Position numbers and translations under genes: made by a program. Shown in pieces: positions 27,427 to 38,895 of a stretch of 64,000 nucleotides of DNA. The notes under the pieces were generated by a model. It was not told the origin of the DNA. It did not search any database and was given only the letters and a program-made list of their open reading frames with translations. The first letter of the stretch is position 1. Each line of letters begins with the position of its first letter. This DNA is from Salinicola corii (GTDB lineage: Bacteria > Pseudomonadota > Gammaproteobacteria > Pseudomonadales > Halomonadaceae): assembly GCF_008298015.1 (NCBI RefSeq), contig NZ_VTPX01000004.1, forward strand, positions 124,001 to 188,000, in the 5' to 3' direction.

Positions 27427-28848
27427 TCAGGCTTTATCGTAGGCTGCCCGAATGAGGCGATCGCCCATCTCTCGACCGTAGTGCCGCCGGGCCCATCCGT
27501 ACAGTGCCAATCCGGCGATCATCCAGCCGCCGAAGATGGACCACTCGATGGAGGTCAGCGCCGACGGGCTGCCGGGCAGATAGAGACAGGTCATGCCCAG
27601 TGACAGCAGTACCGCCAGCACACCGACCAGCTTGCCGGCACCGACATGATAGGGGCGCGGCATGTCGGGTTCGCGATAGCGCAGGATGACGAACGACAGC
27701 GCCACGAACAGATAGGCGAGCACGATGCCCAGGCCGCCGGCATCGACCAGCCAGACCAGCGCCGGACGTCCGAAGAACGGCGCCGCGGTGGAGAGCACGC
27801 CGATCAGGATGATCGCGTTGGTGGGGGTCTTGTAGCGTGGATGCAGCTTGCCCAGGAAGGCGGGCAGCATGCCGGAGTGCGCCAGGGCGTAGATCGCCCG
27901 CGAACCGCCGATGTAGAACGCGTTCCAGCTGGTGATGATCCCGGCGATGCCCGCCAGCACCATCAGATTGCCCGCCCAGGCCCCATCGAACACCGCCGTC
28001 ATCGCGTCCGGGACGCTGAGCGAGCTGCCCTGCAGCGCCTCGTTGTCGAGCATCAGGCTGGTGCCGAGAATGATCAGGGTATACCAGCACACCGCCATGA
28101 TGACCGAGAGCACCAGCACCTTGCCGATATCGCGGAATGGCAGGTTGATCTCTTCGGCCGCCTGGGGAATCACGTCGAAACCGACGAACAGGAACGGGAC
28201 CAGCACCAGTACCGCCACGATGCCGCCGAAGGCGCCGTGCTCGCCGCTGGCGAACAGCGGCTGCATGTTGCCGCCGTCGCCGGTGAACAGCGATCCGGTC
28301 ACGAACATCACCCCCGCCACCAGGATCAGCCCGGTGACGACCTTCTGCAGCAGCGCAGCGGTGGAGATCCCCACGTAGTTGACGGCCATCATCACCAGCG
28401 AACCGAGCACGCCCACCGCGACCCAGGTCGCCTTGACGTCCCAGCCGGCGACGGTCCACAGGTCGCCCACGGCATAGCCGGGGAACAGATGCTCGACGAC
28501 CGTCGGCAGCGCCACCGCCTCGAACGACGCCACGCTGACGTATCCCAGCACGATGCTCCAGGTGCAGACGAACGAGGCGAAATGGCCGAGCGCGCGATAG
28601 CTGTAGACATGCTCGCCGCCGACCTGGGGCATCGCCGACGCCAGCTCGGCATAGGTCAGCCCTACCAGCAGCACCGCGATGCCGCCGATGACGAAAGCGA
28701 GTATCGCGCCCACGCTACCGCCATCGAGGATGGCGCTACCGGTCAGGACGATCCAGCCCCAACCGATCATGGCGCCGAAAGCCAGGGCTAGGACATCGGC
28801 CCGTGCGAGGACTCGCACGAGCTCCGGGGGTTGAGAAGCGTTCGACAT
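27427..28848 (-). CDS. APC-superfamily amino acid permease
   Basis: A 473-residue integral membrane transporter with about 12 hydrophobic segments. The first is the glycine-rich stretch LALAFGAMIGWGWIVLTGSA, the APC substrate/cation loop. It lies upstream of gabT and is divergent from a MocR regulator, so uptake of GABA or a related amino compound is the natural inference. The start at 28848 has GAAGAGAC as ribosome site. Substrate specificity is not visible in the sequence. Confidence 0.83.
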   Translation of the reverse strand: MSNASQPPELVRVLARADVLALAFGAMIGWGWIVLTGSAILDGGSVGAILAFVIGGIAVLLVGLTYAELASAMPQVGGEHVYSYRALGHFASFVCTWSIVLGYVSVASFEAVALPTVVEHLFPGYAVGDLWTVAGWDVKATWVAVGVLGSLVMMAVNYVGISTAALLQKVVTGLILVAGVMFVTGSLFTGDGGNMQPLFASGEHGAFGGIVAVLVLVPFLFVGFDVIPQAAEEINLPFRDIGKVLVLSVIMAVCWYTLIILGTSLMLDNEALQGSSLSVPDAMTAVFDGAWAGNLMVLAGIAGIITSWNAFYIGGSRAIYALAHSGMLPAFLGKLHPRYKTPTNAIILIGVLSTAAPFFGRPALVWLVDAGGLGIVLAYLFVALSFVILRYREPDMPRPYHVGAGKLVGVLAVLLSLGMTCLYLPGSPSALTSIEWSIFGGWMIAGLALYGWARRHYGREMGDRLIRAAYDKA

Positions 28849-28942
28849 GAGTGGGTCTCTTCAGGTTGTTTTTGATAGGCCGAACCCCGGGCGGGAGTCG
28901 GCCCTGACGCCACGCTATCACCCCGATGCGTGACCGGGACTA

Positions 28943-29007
28943 GACCACTTCCCGACGGCGGTGGACCACATGGGGCTCTGCCCCCATAATCCGCGGACGT
29001 TTCCGCG
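28943..29007. promoter_or_regulatory. Candidate MocR operator region between permease and regulator
   Basis: In the 177-bp divergent gap, GACCAC occurs at 28943-28948 and again at 28964-28969, 21 bp apart (two helical turns). A CGCGGA-N4-TCCGCG palindrome lies at 28992-29007, 18 bp before the regulator start. Direct repeats of this kind are used by MocR proteins, but the motifs are short. Confidence 0.3.
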
Positions 29008-29025
29008 TCTCTCGTGAGGTAGGCC

Positions 29026-30462
29026 ATGGACGACCGTCGTCAGGCGCTGGATCACATCCGGCAAAGCTACCTGGCCCAGCCCGACCATCTGACCAAGTAC
29101 TGCCGTCTCGAGCAGACCCTGCTGACGCTGATCGAGCAGCGGTGGCAGGACGGCCAGCGGCTGCCCGGGCATCGCACGCTGTGTGGCGCGCTCGGCATGG
29201 CCCGCAACACGCTGGCTGGCGTCATCGAGAATCTGATCCGCCAGGGGCATCTGGTGACCGACCACGGCAAGGGCACCTGGATATGCAAGCACTCACCCGC
29301 GCGGGGGCGACAGGTTGCCGACATCGGGCCGATTTCCCGCCGCGCCGGCGAGTTGCTGAATGACGTGGGAGCCAGCCCGCTGCAGAGCGGCGCCTTCGTG
29401 CCAGGCGTTCCCGATATCGTGCACTTCCCCATCGCCCGCTGGCGCCAGCTCTACTCCCGGATCACCGTCCCCCACAACACGCTGCTGCTCTCCTACGCCT
29501 CGGGCGGCTACGGCCCCTTGAAACGTGCCATCGCCGGCTATCTCGCCCGGTGGCGAGGCATCGACTGTGGGCTGGACCAGATCGTCATCACCGAGGGCGC
29601 CCATCATGGCTTGCAGCTATGTGCGCTGACGCTGGCCGATGACGGCGATCGCGCGGTCATGGACTCGCCGTTCTACTGGGGTGCGCGCAACGTCTTCCAG
29701 GCCGGCGGCCTCGAGATAGACCACGCCATCTGGGAGCCGCGTCACGGTTATGTCGGCTCCCTGCCTCGACCACGCCCCAGACTGCTCTACTTCACCGGCA
29801 CCCACCATTATCCGTTGGGTGTGGCATCGGTAAGTGCTCACAAACAAGGGTTGATCGATTCTCTCGAACCGGACTGGATTCTGGAGGATGACTACGAGTT
29901 CGGCGACGGCGATCACCGCGAGCTGGCGTTCGACCCGGAAACCGGCAACCAGATCCTGATCGGCTCGTTCTCCAAGCTGATGTTTCCGGGATTGCGTCTG
30001 GGGTACCTGATCGTGCCGAGGGGGCTCAGCACCGCGATCAACCAAGTACGCACCGGCGTCTTTCGCGAAGGCCGCCTGCTCGATCAGGCGGTACTCGCCA
30101 CGTTCATCGACGATGGCGATCTCGACCGCTGGTGTCGGCGCATGGCGCAAGCCTACCTGGAGCGCCAGCAGCGGCTACACGACCTGCTGGTCGGCACCCC
30201 CGGCGTCACCGATGTCTCGCCGCCGGCCGGCAATATCAGCCTGAGTCTGTCGCTGGCTCCGACCCTCGACGACGAGCGCCTGTCGCAGCATCTGCTGAAT
30301 CGGCATCACCTGGTGACCCGGCCGCTGAGCCGGGTCTGTGGGCCGGGCGATCATAGACGCGGTTTGATACTCGGCGTCGGCATGGTCGAAGGCGAAGCGC
30401 TGGAGCGCCAGGGTCGGCGCTTGGCCGAGGGCATCCGCGAGTTCGTCGACCAGCAGCGCTGA
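29026..30462 (+). CDS. MocR-family transcription regulator (GntR helix-turn-helix plus aminotransferase-like domain)
   Basis: A 478-residue regulator. The winged helix is at about residues 25-90 (LPGHRTLCGALGMARNTLAG), followed by a class I aminotransferase-like domain that binds PLP, with the lysine in IGSFSKLMFPGLRLGY (K317) and the pyridine Asp in ILEDDYEFG. GabR of Bacillus, the best-known member, senses GABA with PLP and controls gabT and gabD. Here the gene is divergent from the APC permease-gabT pair, so GabR-like control of that operon is a reasonable inference. The first ATG (29026) has GAGGTAGG upstream. Confidence 0.86.
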   Translation: MDDRRQALDHIRQSYLAQPDHLTKYCRLEQTLLTLIEQRWQDGQRLPGHRTLCGALGMARNTLAGVIENLIRQGHLVTDHGKGTWICKHSPARGRQVADIGPISRRAGELLNDVGASPLQSGAFVPGVPDIVHFPIARWRQLYSRITVPHNTLLLSYASGGYGPLKRAIAGYLARWRGIDCGLDQIVITEGAHHGLQLCALTLADDGDRAVMDSPFYWGARNVFQAGGLEIDHAIWEPRHGYVGSLPRPRPRLLYFTGTHHYPLGVASVSAHKQGLIDSLEPDWILEDDYEFGDGDHRELAFDPETGNQILIGSFSKLMFPGLRLGYLIVPRGLSTAINQVRTGVFREGRLLDQAVLATFIDDGDLDRWCRRMAQAYLERQQRLHDLLVGTPGVTDVSPPAGNISLSLSLAPTLDDERLSQHLLNRHHLVTRPLSRVCGPGDHRRGLILGVGMVEGEALERQGRRLAEGIREFVDQQR

Positions 30463-30494
30463 GCGGCGCTCGCCCCCCCGTTCTCCTTCTCCCG

Positions 30495-31649
30495 TCAGGC
30501 CGTCTCCTCGAGCGGTGTGGTCTCCGCGGTGCGCTCGTCGCGAATGCGCTGCTCGGACTCGGGATCGAACACCACCATGCGCGAGACGTCGAAGGCGAAC
30601 CGGGTTCGCTCGCCCGAGCGTAGCGGCGTGCCGGGGCGCATTCGGGCATTGACGTGGGTCCCGCCCAGCGTCGTCACCACGTAGAGATCCGCACCGGTCG
30701 GCTCGACCAGCGCGACCGGCAGTTCCGCTTCGTGGATGTTGCCTTCGCCATGATTGGCACTGGCCGGGTCAGTGATCGCCTCGGGCCGAAGGCCCAGGAT
30801 GACGTCGCGGTCGCACCAGTCGCGCAGTGCGTCACGGTCGCGCACGACAGGCAGCGTCAGGGTGGAATCGTCCGTCGCCACCTGGGCAACCGGCAGCCCA
30901 CCCTGCTCGACGATTCGCGCCTTGACCAGGTTCATCGACGGCGAGCCCATGAAACCGGCGACGAACAGGTTGTTGGGATCGTCGTAGACCGCCTGCGGCG
31001 TGCCCAGCTGCTGCAGCTCGCCGCCACGCATGACGGCGATCCGCGAAGCCAGCGTCATCGCCTCGATCTGGTCGTGGGTGACGTAGACGATGGTGGTGCC
31101 GAGGCGCTGGTGGAGCTGCTTGATCTCGGTGCGCATGTCGACGCGCAGCTTGGCATCCAGGTTCGACAGCGGTTCGTCGAACAGGAACAGCTGCGGATCG
31201 CGCACCAGCGCCCGCCCCATCGCCACGCGCTGGCGCTGGCCGCCGGAGAGCTGGCCTGGCTTGCGGTCGAGCAGGTTCTCGATCTGCAGCAGCTTGGCGA
31301 CCCGGTCGACCGCTTCGCGGCGCTGCTTGCGCGGGACCTTGCGCATCTCCAGCCCGAAACCGATGTTGCCCGCCACCGTCATGCTCGGATAGAGCGCATA
31401 GGACTGGAACACCATGGCGATATCGCGTCGGGAGGGGTGCACGTCGTTGATGCAGCGGCCGTCGAGCCGCAGCTCGCCCTCGCTGATCGAATCTAGCCCG
31501 GCGATCATGTTCAAAAGCGTCGACTTGCCGCAGCCCGACGGCCCCACCAGTACCAGAAAATCACCCTGCTCGATCGCGATGTCGATACCCTTCAGGACAT
31601 GGGTCTCGCCAAAGCGCTTGTGAACGTTGTTGATATGCAGAAAGCTCAT
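30495..31649 (-). CDS. Sugar ABC transporter ATP-binding protein (GtsD/UgpC/MalK type)
   Basis: A 384-residue ATPase that powers import through the two permeases upstream. Walker A is GPSGCGKST (36-44), the signature is LSGGQRQRVAMGRAL, Walker B is LFLFDEPLSNLD and the switch His is in VYVTHDQIEAM. The C-terminal OB-fold regulatory region, with VILGLRPEAI, marks the MalK/UgpC subgroup. It is the last gene of the four-gene operon, 7 bp after the second permease. It converges with the MocR gene. Confidence 0.9.
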   Translation of the reverse strand: MSFLHINNVHKRFGETHVLKGIDIAIEQGDFLVLVGPSGCGKSTLLNMIAGLDSISEGELRLDGRCINDVHPSRRDIAMVFQSYALYPSMTVAGNIGFGLEMRKVPRKQRREAVDRVAKLLQIENLLDRKPGQLSGGQRQRVAMGRALVRDPQLFLFDEPLSNLDAKLRVDMRTEIKQLHQRLGTTIVYVTHDQIEAMTLASRIAVMRGGELQQLGTPQAVYDDPNNLFVAGFMGSPSMNLVKARIVEQGGLPVAQVATDDSTLTLPVVRDRDALRDWCDRDVILGLRPEAITDPASANHGEGNIHEAELPVALVEPTGADLYVVTTLGGTHVNARMRPGTPLRSGERTRFAFDVSRMVVFDPESEQRIRDERTAETTPLEETA

Positions 31650-31656
31650 GTGATCC

Positions 31657-32532
31657 TCAGCCCTTGACCGATCCCGACATCAACCCGCGCAGGAAATACT
31701 TGCCCGCGAGGATATAGACGATGAGCGTCGGCACCGCCGCCACCATCGCTGCCGCCATGTTGACGTTGTAGGCCTTCACCCCGGTGGAGCTGTTGACCAG
31801 ATTGTTGAGTGCCACCGTGATCGGCGCGCTGTCGCCGGACGCGAACGAGACGCCGAACAGGAAGTCGTTCCAGACGTTGGTGAACTGCCAGATGATGGTG
31901 ACCACGATGATCGGCACCGAGGCCGGCAGCAGGATCCGGAAGAAGATGGTGAAGAAGCCGGCGCCATCGAGCTGCGCCGCCCGTACCAGTTCATCCGGAA
32001 AGCTGGCGTAGAAGTTACGGAAGAACAGTGTGGTGAACCCGATGCCGTAGACGATGTGGACCAGTACCAGCCCTGCGGTGCTGTTGGCCAGATGCAGAAT
32101 CCCCAGCACCCGGGCCATCGGCAACAGAATGATCTGGAACGGGATGAAGCAGCTGAACAGCATCAGCCCGAACACGATCTTGTGGCCGCGAAACTTCCAC
32201 TTGGTCAGCACGTAGCCGTTGAACGCGCCCAGCAGCCCGGAGATCAGCACCGCCGGCACTACGATCTTGATGCTGTTGAAGAAGTAGCCGTGCACGCCGT
32301 TGCACTCGAGACCGATACAGGCGCTGCCCCAGGCTTCCCGCCAGGGGTCCAGGGTCCACTGGCCGGGTAGCGCCAGCATGTTGCCCTGATGGATCTCCTC
32401 CAGCGTCTTGAACGACGTGGTCAGCATCACGTAAAGGGGCATCAGATAAACGATCGCAAACAGCCCCAGGATCGCGTAGAGCACGGCCCGGGTCGCGATG
32501 CCCCGGCGTGCGGTGGGAGAAGCGGCACTCAT
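31657..32532 (-). CDS. Carbohydrate ABC transporter permease (GtsC-like)
   Basis: A 291-residue inner-membrane permease with six predicted helices. The EAA-type coupling loop is in ELVRAAQLDGAGFFTIFFRILLP. The extended N-terminal periplasmic insert with Cys residues (GSACIGLECNGVHGYFF) resembles GtsC of the Pseudomonas glucose transporter. Its start overlaps the end of the first permease gene by 4 bp, so the subunits are translationally coupled. Confidence 0.88.
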   Translation of the reverse strand: MSAASPTARRGIATRAVLYAILGLFAIVYLMPLYVMLTTSFKTLEEIHQGNMLALPGQWTLDPWREAWGSACIGLECNGVHGYFFNSIKIVVPAVLISGLLGAFNGYVLTKWKFRGHKIVFGLMLFSCFIPFQIILLPMARVLGILHLANSTAGLVLVHIVYGIGFTTLFFRNFYASFPDELVRAAQLDGAGFFTIFFRILLPASVPIIVVTIIWQFTNVWNDFLFGVSFASGDSAPITVALNNLVNSSTGVKAYNVNMAAAMVAAVPTLIVYILAGKYFLRGLMSGSVKG

Positions 32533-33437
32533 GATCGGGGCTCCCGCAGCTCGGAGTAGAGATAGGGGATGATCAGCGCGGCGATCACCGCCAGCATGAA
32601 CACCGCGCTGGCCGCGGCGATGCCCATTTCATTGCGCGAAAAGGCGTAGGAGTACATGAAGGTCGCCGGCACCGCGGTGGCATTGCCCGGCCCGCCACCG
32701 GTCATCGCCACGATCAGGTCGAAGCTCTTGATCGCCAGATGCGCCAGCACCACGACCGCGCTCAGGAAGACCGGCCGGAGCTGGGGGATGATGATCCGTG
32801 CGTAGATCTTCCAGGCCGGGGCGCCGTCGATCTGGGCGGCCTTGATCATCTCGCCGTCGATGCCACGCAACCCAGCCAGGAACATCGCCATGACGAAGCC
32901 GGTGGCCTGCCAGACCGCGGCGATCACCACGGTGTAGATCGCCATGTTGGAATCGATCAGCCAGTTGAAGCTGAAGCTCTGCCAGCCCAGGTCGTGCATG
33001 GTCTTCTCCAGCCCCAGTCCGGGATTGAGAAACCACTGCCAGGCGGTGCCGGTGACGATGAAGGAGAGCGCCATCGGGTAGAGATAGATGGTGCGCAGCA
33101 CGCCTTCGGCCCGGATCCGCTGGTCGAGCAGGATCGCCAGTATCAGGCCCAGCACGATGCAACTGACGATATACAGAAGCCCGAAGACCCAGATGTTGTG
33201 CAGCGCGATCCCCCAGGTCCAGGAGGTCCACAACCGCGACCATTGGTGCAACCCGACCCAGGTGTAGTCCGGCATCATGCCGGAGTCGCTGAACGAGATG
33301 TAGCTGGTCCAGGCGATGAAGCCATAGACGAAGAACAGGACCAGAACGCAGGAAGGCGACAGCACCAGCTTGGGTAGCCAGCGCTGCAGGCGCTCCCGCG
33401 CTCCGCCGTCCCGCTCCGGAGAAGCATTGGACATCAC
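32529..33437 (-). CDS. Carbohydrate ABC transporter permease (GtsB-like)
   Basis: A 302-residue permease with six hydrophobic segments. The EAA loop is in EMIKAAQIDGAPAWKIYARI. It is the partner of the downstream permease in a heterodimeric channel of the MalF/MalG type. It starts 51 bp after the binding-protein gene stop. The N-terminal 20 residues are polar and cytoplasmic, before the first helix (LVLSPSCVLVLFFVYGFIAW). Confidence 0.88.
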   Translation of the reverse strand: MMSNASPERDGGARERLQRWLPKLVLSPSCVLVLFFVYGFIAWTSYISFSDSGMMPDYTWVGLHQWSRLWTSWTWGIALHNIWVFGLLYIVSCIVLGLILAILLDQRIRAEGVLRTIYLYPMALSFIVTGTAWQWFLNPGLGLEKTMHDLGWQSFSFNWLIDSNMAIYTVVIAAVWQATGFVMAMFLAGLRGIDGEMIKAAQIDGAPAWKIYARIIIPQLRPVFLSAVVVLAHLAIKSFDLIVAMTGGGPGNATAVPATFMYSYAFSRNEMGIAAASAVFMLAVIAALIIPYLYSELREPRS

Positions 33438-33488
33438 ATCACTCTCGGCTCGTGAACGAGACGCCCCGCCTGACGGCGAGGCCGATCG

Positions 33489-34781
33489 TCAGGACGTTGC
33501 GCCCTGCACCGCCATCGCCAGCTGCTCGGCGGCGACGTCGCTGGGCATGTCGCTGTTGACGAAGGAGGAGATGATGTCGAAGACGGCGTTCTTGACCGAC
33601 GCCGGCGCGGCATAGCCGTGCGCCATGCTGCCCATCAGCGTGTGGTTCTCGGCCGCGGCCTTGACCTGCTCGTAACCGCTCTGGGCGCAGGCGTCCAGCT
33701 TGTCGGCGGAGAGGTCCATGCGCGCAGGCACCGAGCCCTTGATCTGGCTGAAGGCGATCTGGAACTCCGGCGAGCCGATGATCGTGGCCATGATCTGCTG
33801 CATCTTCTGCTGCTGGGCGTCATCGGTATCGAACATGATCATCAGGTCGCTGTTGAAGGTCACGGCGTCCTGCGTGCCCGGGGTGCGGAAGCACATGAAG
33901 TCCTTGCCCGGCTCGAGATTGGCATTGAGGAACTCGCCCTTCGCCCAGTCACCCATGATCTGGTAGAGCGCCTTGCCGTTGATCACCATCGCCGTGGCCA
34001 GGTTCCAGTCGCGGCCGGGCGAGTTGTCGTCCTTGTACTGCAGGAGCTCGCGCAGATGGTCGAACGCCTGGGCCATGGTGGTGGAGTTCAGCGCCTCGGG
34101 ATCGAGGTCGATCATCGCCTTGCGGTAGAAGTCGGCGCCCCCGGTGGCGAGCACCACGTTCTCGAACACCGTGGTGTCCTGCCATGGCTGGCCGCCATAG
34201 GCCAGGCCGGTGTAGCCCGCGTCCTTGGCCTTCTTCAGCGAGGCGATGAAATCGTCCCAGGTCTTCGGCTGCTCGATATCCAGCTCATCCATCAACGCCT
34301 TGTTGGCCCAGACCCAGTTGGTCGAATGGATCTCGAACGGCGCGCCGATCCAGTGGCCATCGTACTTGGCGAATTCCTGCAGCGGCTGCGGGAAGACCTC
34401 GTCCCATTTGCCCGCCTCGGCGACCTCGTCGAGCGAACTCAAGGCGTCGCGTTCGGCCCAGTCCTGGGCATCGTAGCCGAGCACCTGGGCCGCCGTCGGC
34501 GGATTGCCCGAGGTGATACGCGAACGCAGAACGGCCATGGCGTTGGTGCCGGCGCCGCCCGCCACCGGCATGTTCTTCCAGCCGATCCCCTGATCCGACA
34601 GCCCATCCTTGAGCGCGCCCAGCGCCTTGGCCTCGCTGCCCGAGGTCCACCAGTTGAGCACCTCGACCTCGCCGTTGGCGGCGGTATCGGCAGCCAGCGC
34701 ACTCGCCGGCAGCGCCAACGCAAATGGCAGCAGAGCCAGTCCCAGGCAATTCATGACGATCTTGTTTCGATTGGCGTGCAT
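33489..34781 (-). CDS. Periplasmic sugar-binding protein (GtsA-like)
   Basis: A 430-residue extracellular solute-binding protein with a Sec signal peptide (about residues 1-31, cut near ASALAAD). The mature start EVEVLNWWTSGSEAKALGAL and the central YGGQPWQDTTVFENVVLAT closely resemble GtsA, the glucose/mannose receptor of Pseudomonas, and INGKALYQIMGDWAKGEF is also conserved. It is the first gene of the operon. A glucose-type substrate is inferred by family; other sugars or glucosylglycerol cannot be excluded in a halotolerant host. Confidence 0.87.
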   Translation of the reverse strand: MHANRNKIVMNCLGLALLPFALALPASALAADTAANGEVEVLNWWTSGSEAKALGALKDGLSDQGIGWKNMPVAGGAGTNAMAVLRSRITSGNPPTAAQVLGYDAQDWAERDALSSLDEVAEAGKWDEVFPQPLQEFAKYDGHWIGAPFEIHSTNWVWANKALMDELDIEQPKTWDDFIASLKKAKDAGYTGLAYGGQPWQDTTVFENVVLATGGADFYRKAMIDLDPEALNSTTMAQAFDHLRELLQYKDDNSPGRDWNLATAMVINGKALYQIMGDWAKGEFLNANLEPGKDFMCFRTPGTQDAVTFNSDLMIMFDTDDAQQQKMQQIMATIIGSPEFQIAFSQIKGSVPARMDLSADKLDACAQSGYEQVKAAAENHTLMGSMAHGYAAPASVKNAVFDIISSFVNSDMPSDVAAEQLAMAVQGATS

Positions 34782-34870
34782 CCCTTCGATTCCTCTTCTT
34801 GTTGGGGAGCGGTATCTCGTTCTTTTACGAAACGGCCCACTTTATTCGATGCCTCGGTGGGGTGATCGCG

Positions 34871-34899
34871 ACTATTGCGCAACCGCTTTTGCCTAACAA
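34871..34899 (-). promoter_or_regulatory. Possible promoter of the sugar ABC operon
   Basis: On the minus strand TTGTTA and AATAGT are separated by exactly 17 bp, about 90 bp before the binding-protein start. Each hexamer has four of six consensus bases, so this is a weak call. A TTGCGCAA palindrome lies inside the spacer. Nothing else was recognised between 34900 and the gyrB terminator. Confidence 0.35.
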
Positions 34900-35091
34900 T
34901 ACAACCATGGACGCACGCCCAATCACCCCGAATCCATCTGGCCGCCGCCGTTGCGCATGGTGGTGCGGTTTCCAGGCGGGGAGTCTTGGGCTCTCAATCC
35001 TAAGTCGTATCGACCAATGCGCTATATCGCGACTGGCCGATGTCGCGGTCGATCCGCGCATGGGGAGATAGCGACCGCGCCAAGGGCAGAC

Positions 35092-35123
35092 AAAAAAACG
35101 GCTCACCCCGAAGGATGAGCCGC
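35092..35123 (-). terminator. Intrinsic terminator of gyrB
   Basis: Read on the minus strand, CGGCTCA and TGAGCCG form a 7-bp stem with a 10-base loop, followed by TTTTTTTG. It lies about 30 bp after the gyrB stop. Confidence 0.9.
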
Positions 35124-35155
35124 TGATTCGGCGGGTCTGGATGAGAGACTCGGTA

Positions 35156-37573
<2,418 letters not shown>

Positions 37574-37589
37574 TCACTCCATGGTGAAA

Positions 37590-38675
37590 TCATTCCGAAT
37601 GCAGCCGCCCGCCGGCCAGTTTCGATGCCACGACATCCGTTTGTGGCTGCCAGACGTCGGCCAGCGCCTCGCGATCGACGCTGGTGATGAAGACCTGGCA
37701 GTTGAGTCGCTCCAACCATTGGCAGAAGATCCGCCGATGATCGCCGTCGAGCTCCGCCGGCAGGTCGTCGATCAGGTAAAGGCAGGTGCCTCCCGTCAAC
37801 TGCTCGAGCAGGCGCCCCTGGGCCAATTTCAGCGCGCTGACGACCAGCTTCTGCTGACCGCGCGACAGCACCTCTACCGCGGGATGGCGGCCGACGCGAA
37901 TGCGCAGGTCGGCACGCTGTGGCCCCTGCTGGGTGAAGCCCATCTGGCAATCGGTATCGCGCCCCATCTCGAAGACATCAAGCAGTGCCCGCTGCCGATC
38001 CCATCCCCGCGAGTAGCGTAGCGTCAGATCCGGCAACGGCAGCAGCGCTGCCAGGGTCTCTTCGAATACCGGCACGAAGCGCGTCATGTAGCTCGCGCGC
38101 AGCCCGTCCAGACGCTCGCTCCAGTGGGCGAGTTCACGCTCCCAGACATGTATCGACTGGACGTCGATTCTATCATGTCTGAGCAGGGCATTCCGATGTT
38201 TCAAGGCCCTTCTGACACGCTTCCAGCTGTCCAGAAACTCCCGCTCGGCATGGAATACGCCCCAGTCGAGGAACTCGCGTCGGGCGGCCGGCGAGCCTTC
38301 GAGAAGACGGAAGGCATCGGGGTTGATCAACTGCAGCGGCAACGCCTCGGCCAACTGGGTGATGCGCGCGGCGCGTTCGCCATTGACCCGCAGTTCGAGT
38401 TCGGCGCTATCGCGGCGGCGGCGTACCCCGACCGGCAGTGGCGGATCGCCAGCCACCCGCCCGAACAGCGTCACCTCGTCGGCATCGTGGTCGATCAGCG
38501 ACTTGAGCTTCTGGGTCCGGAACGAACGCGCCATGCCGAGCACGTGGATGCCCTCCAGCAGCGACGTCTTGCCGCTGCCGTTGGGCCCGGTGATCAGATT
38601 GATATGCGGCCCCGGCGTCATCTCGAGCGCTCCCAGATTGCGCAGGCCGTGGAAACTCAACCGATCGAGCGGCAT
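37590..38675 (-). CDS. recF: DNA replication and repair protein RecF
   Basis: A 361-residue SMC-like ATPase of the RecFOR pathway, which loads RecA at single-strand gaps. Walker A is GPNGSGKTSLLEG (30-42), the ABC-type signature is in VLSRGQQKLVVSALKLA, and Walker B is in LYLIDDLPAELD. The ATG at 38675 gives the family N-terminus (MPLDRLSFHGLRNL); an upstream in-frame ATG at 38801 would add unrelated sequence. It lies between dnaN and gyrB, with a hairpin in the 220-bp gap on the dnaN side. Confidence 0.95.
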   Translation of the reverse strand: MPLDRLSFHGLRNLGALEMTPGPHINLITGPNGSGKTSLLEGIHVLGMARSFRTQKLKSLIDHDADEVTLFGRVAGDPPLPVGVRRRRDSAELELRVNGERAARITQLAEALPLQLINPDAFRLLEGSPAARREFLDWGVFHAEREFLDSWKRVRRALKHRNALLRHDRIDVQSIHVWERELAHWSERLDGLRASYMTRFVPVFEETLAALLPLPDLTLRYSRGWDRQRALLDVFEMGRDTDCQMGFTQQGPQRADLRIRVGRHPAVEVLSRGQQKLVVSALKLAQGRLLEQLTGGTCLYLIDDLPAELDGDHRRIFCQWLERLNCQVFITSVDREALADVWQPQTDVVASKLAGGRLHSE

Positions 38676-38802
38676 GGCACTTGACAACTCATGGCAAGAG
38701 ACGAGAGGAAACGCCCGGACCGCGGGCAGCGTGGAAAGAAGCACCCGAACATTTAACCGCCGAGATGGAAGAAGTTGGCGAGCGACGATCAGGCGCGGCA
38801 AA

Positions 38803-38857
38803 AATCGGCGAACCAGCGGAGCTTATGTGGGTATAAGTGAGCAAGGTTCGCCGGTTT
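38803..38857. terminator. Bidirectional hairpin between dnaN and recF
   Basis: CGGCGAACC at 38806-38814 pairs with GGTTCGCCG at 38845-38853; A-rich sequence on the left and a T-run on the right extend the stem. The 30-base loop holds a second inverted repeat (CTTAT...ATAAG). It reads as terminator-like in both directions, so it could attenuate transcription from dnaN into recF-gyrB. Confidence 0.6.
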
Positions 38858-38895
38858 TTAACAAAGCATGATCGAGCGCAGCCACTTCCCTGCAC

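Noticed and set aside
33618-34865. 415-codon plus-strand frame opposite the sugar-binding protein gene
   Set aside because: Antisense shadow; the minus-strand gene has a signal peptide and family motifs.
34799-35071. Possible 90-residue gene upstream of the ABC operon
   Set aside because: No ribosome site, no family signature, and it overlaps the probable promoter of the operon.
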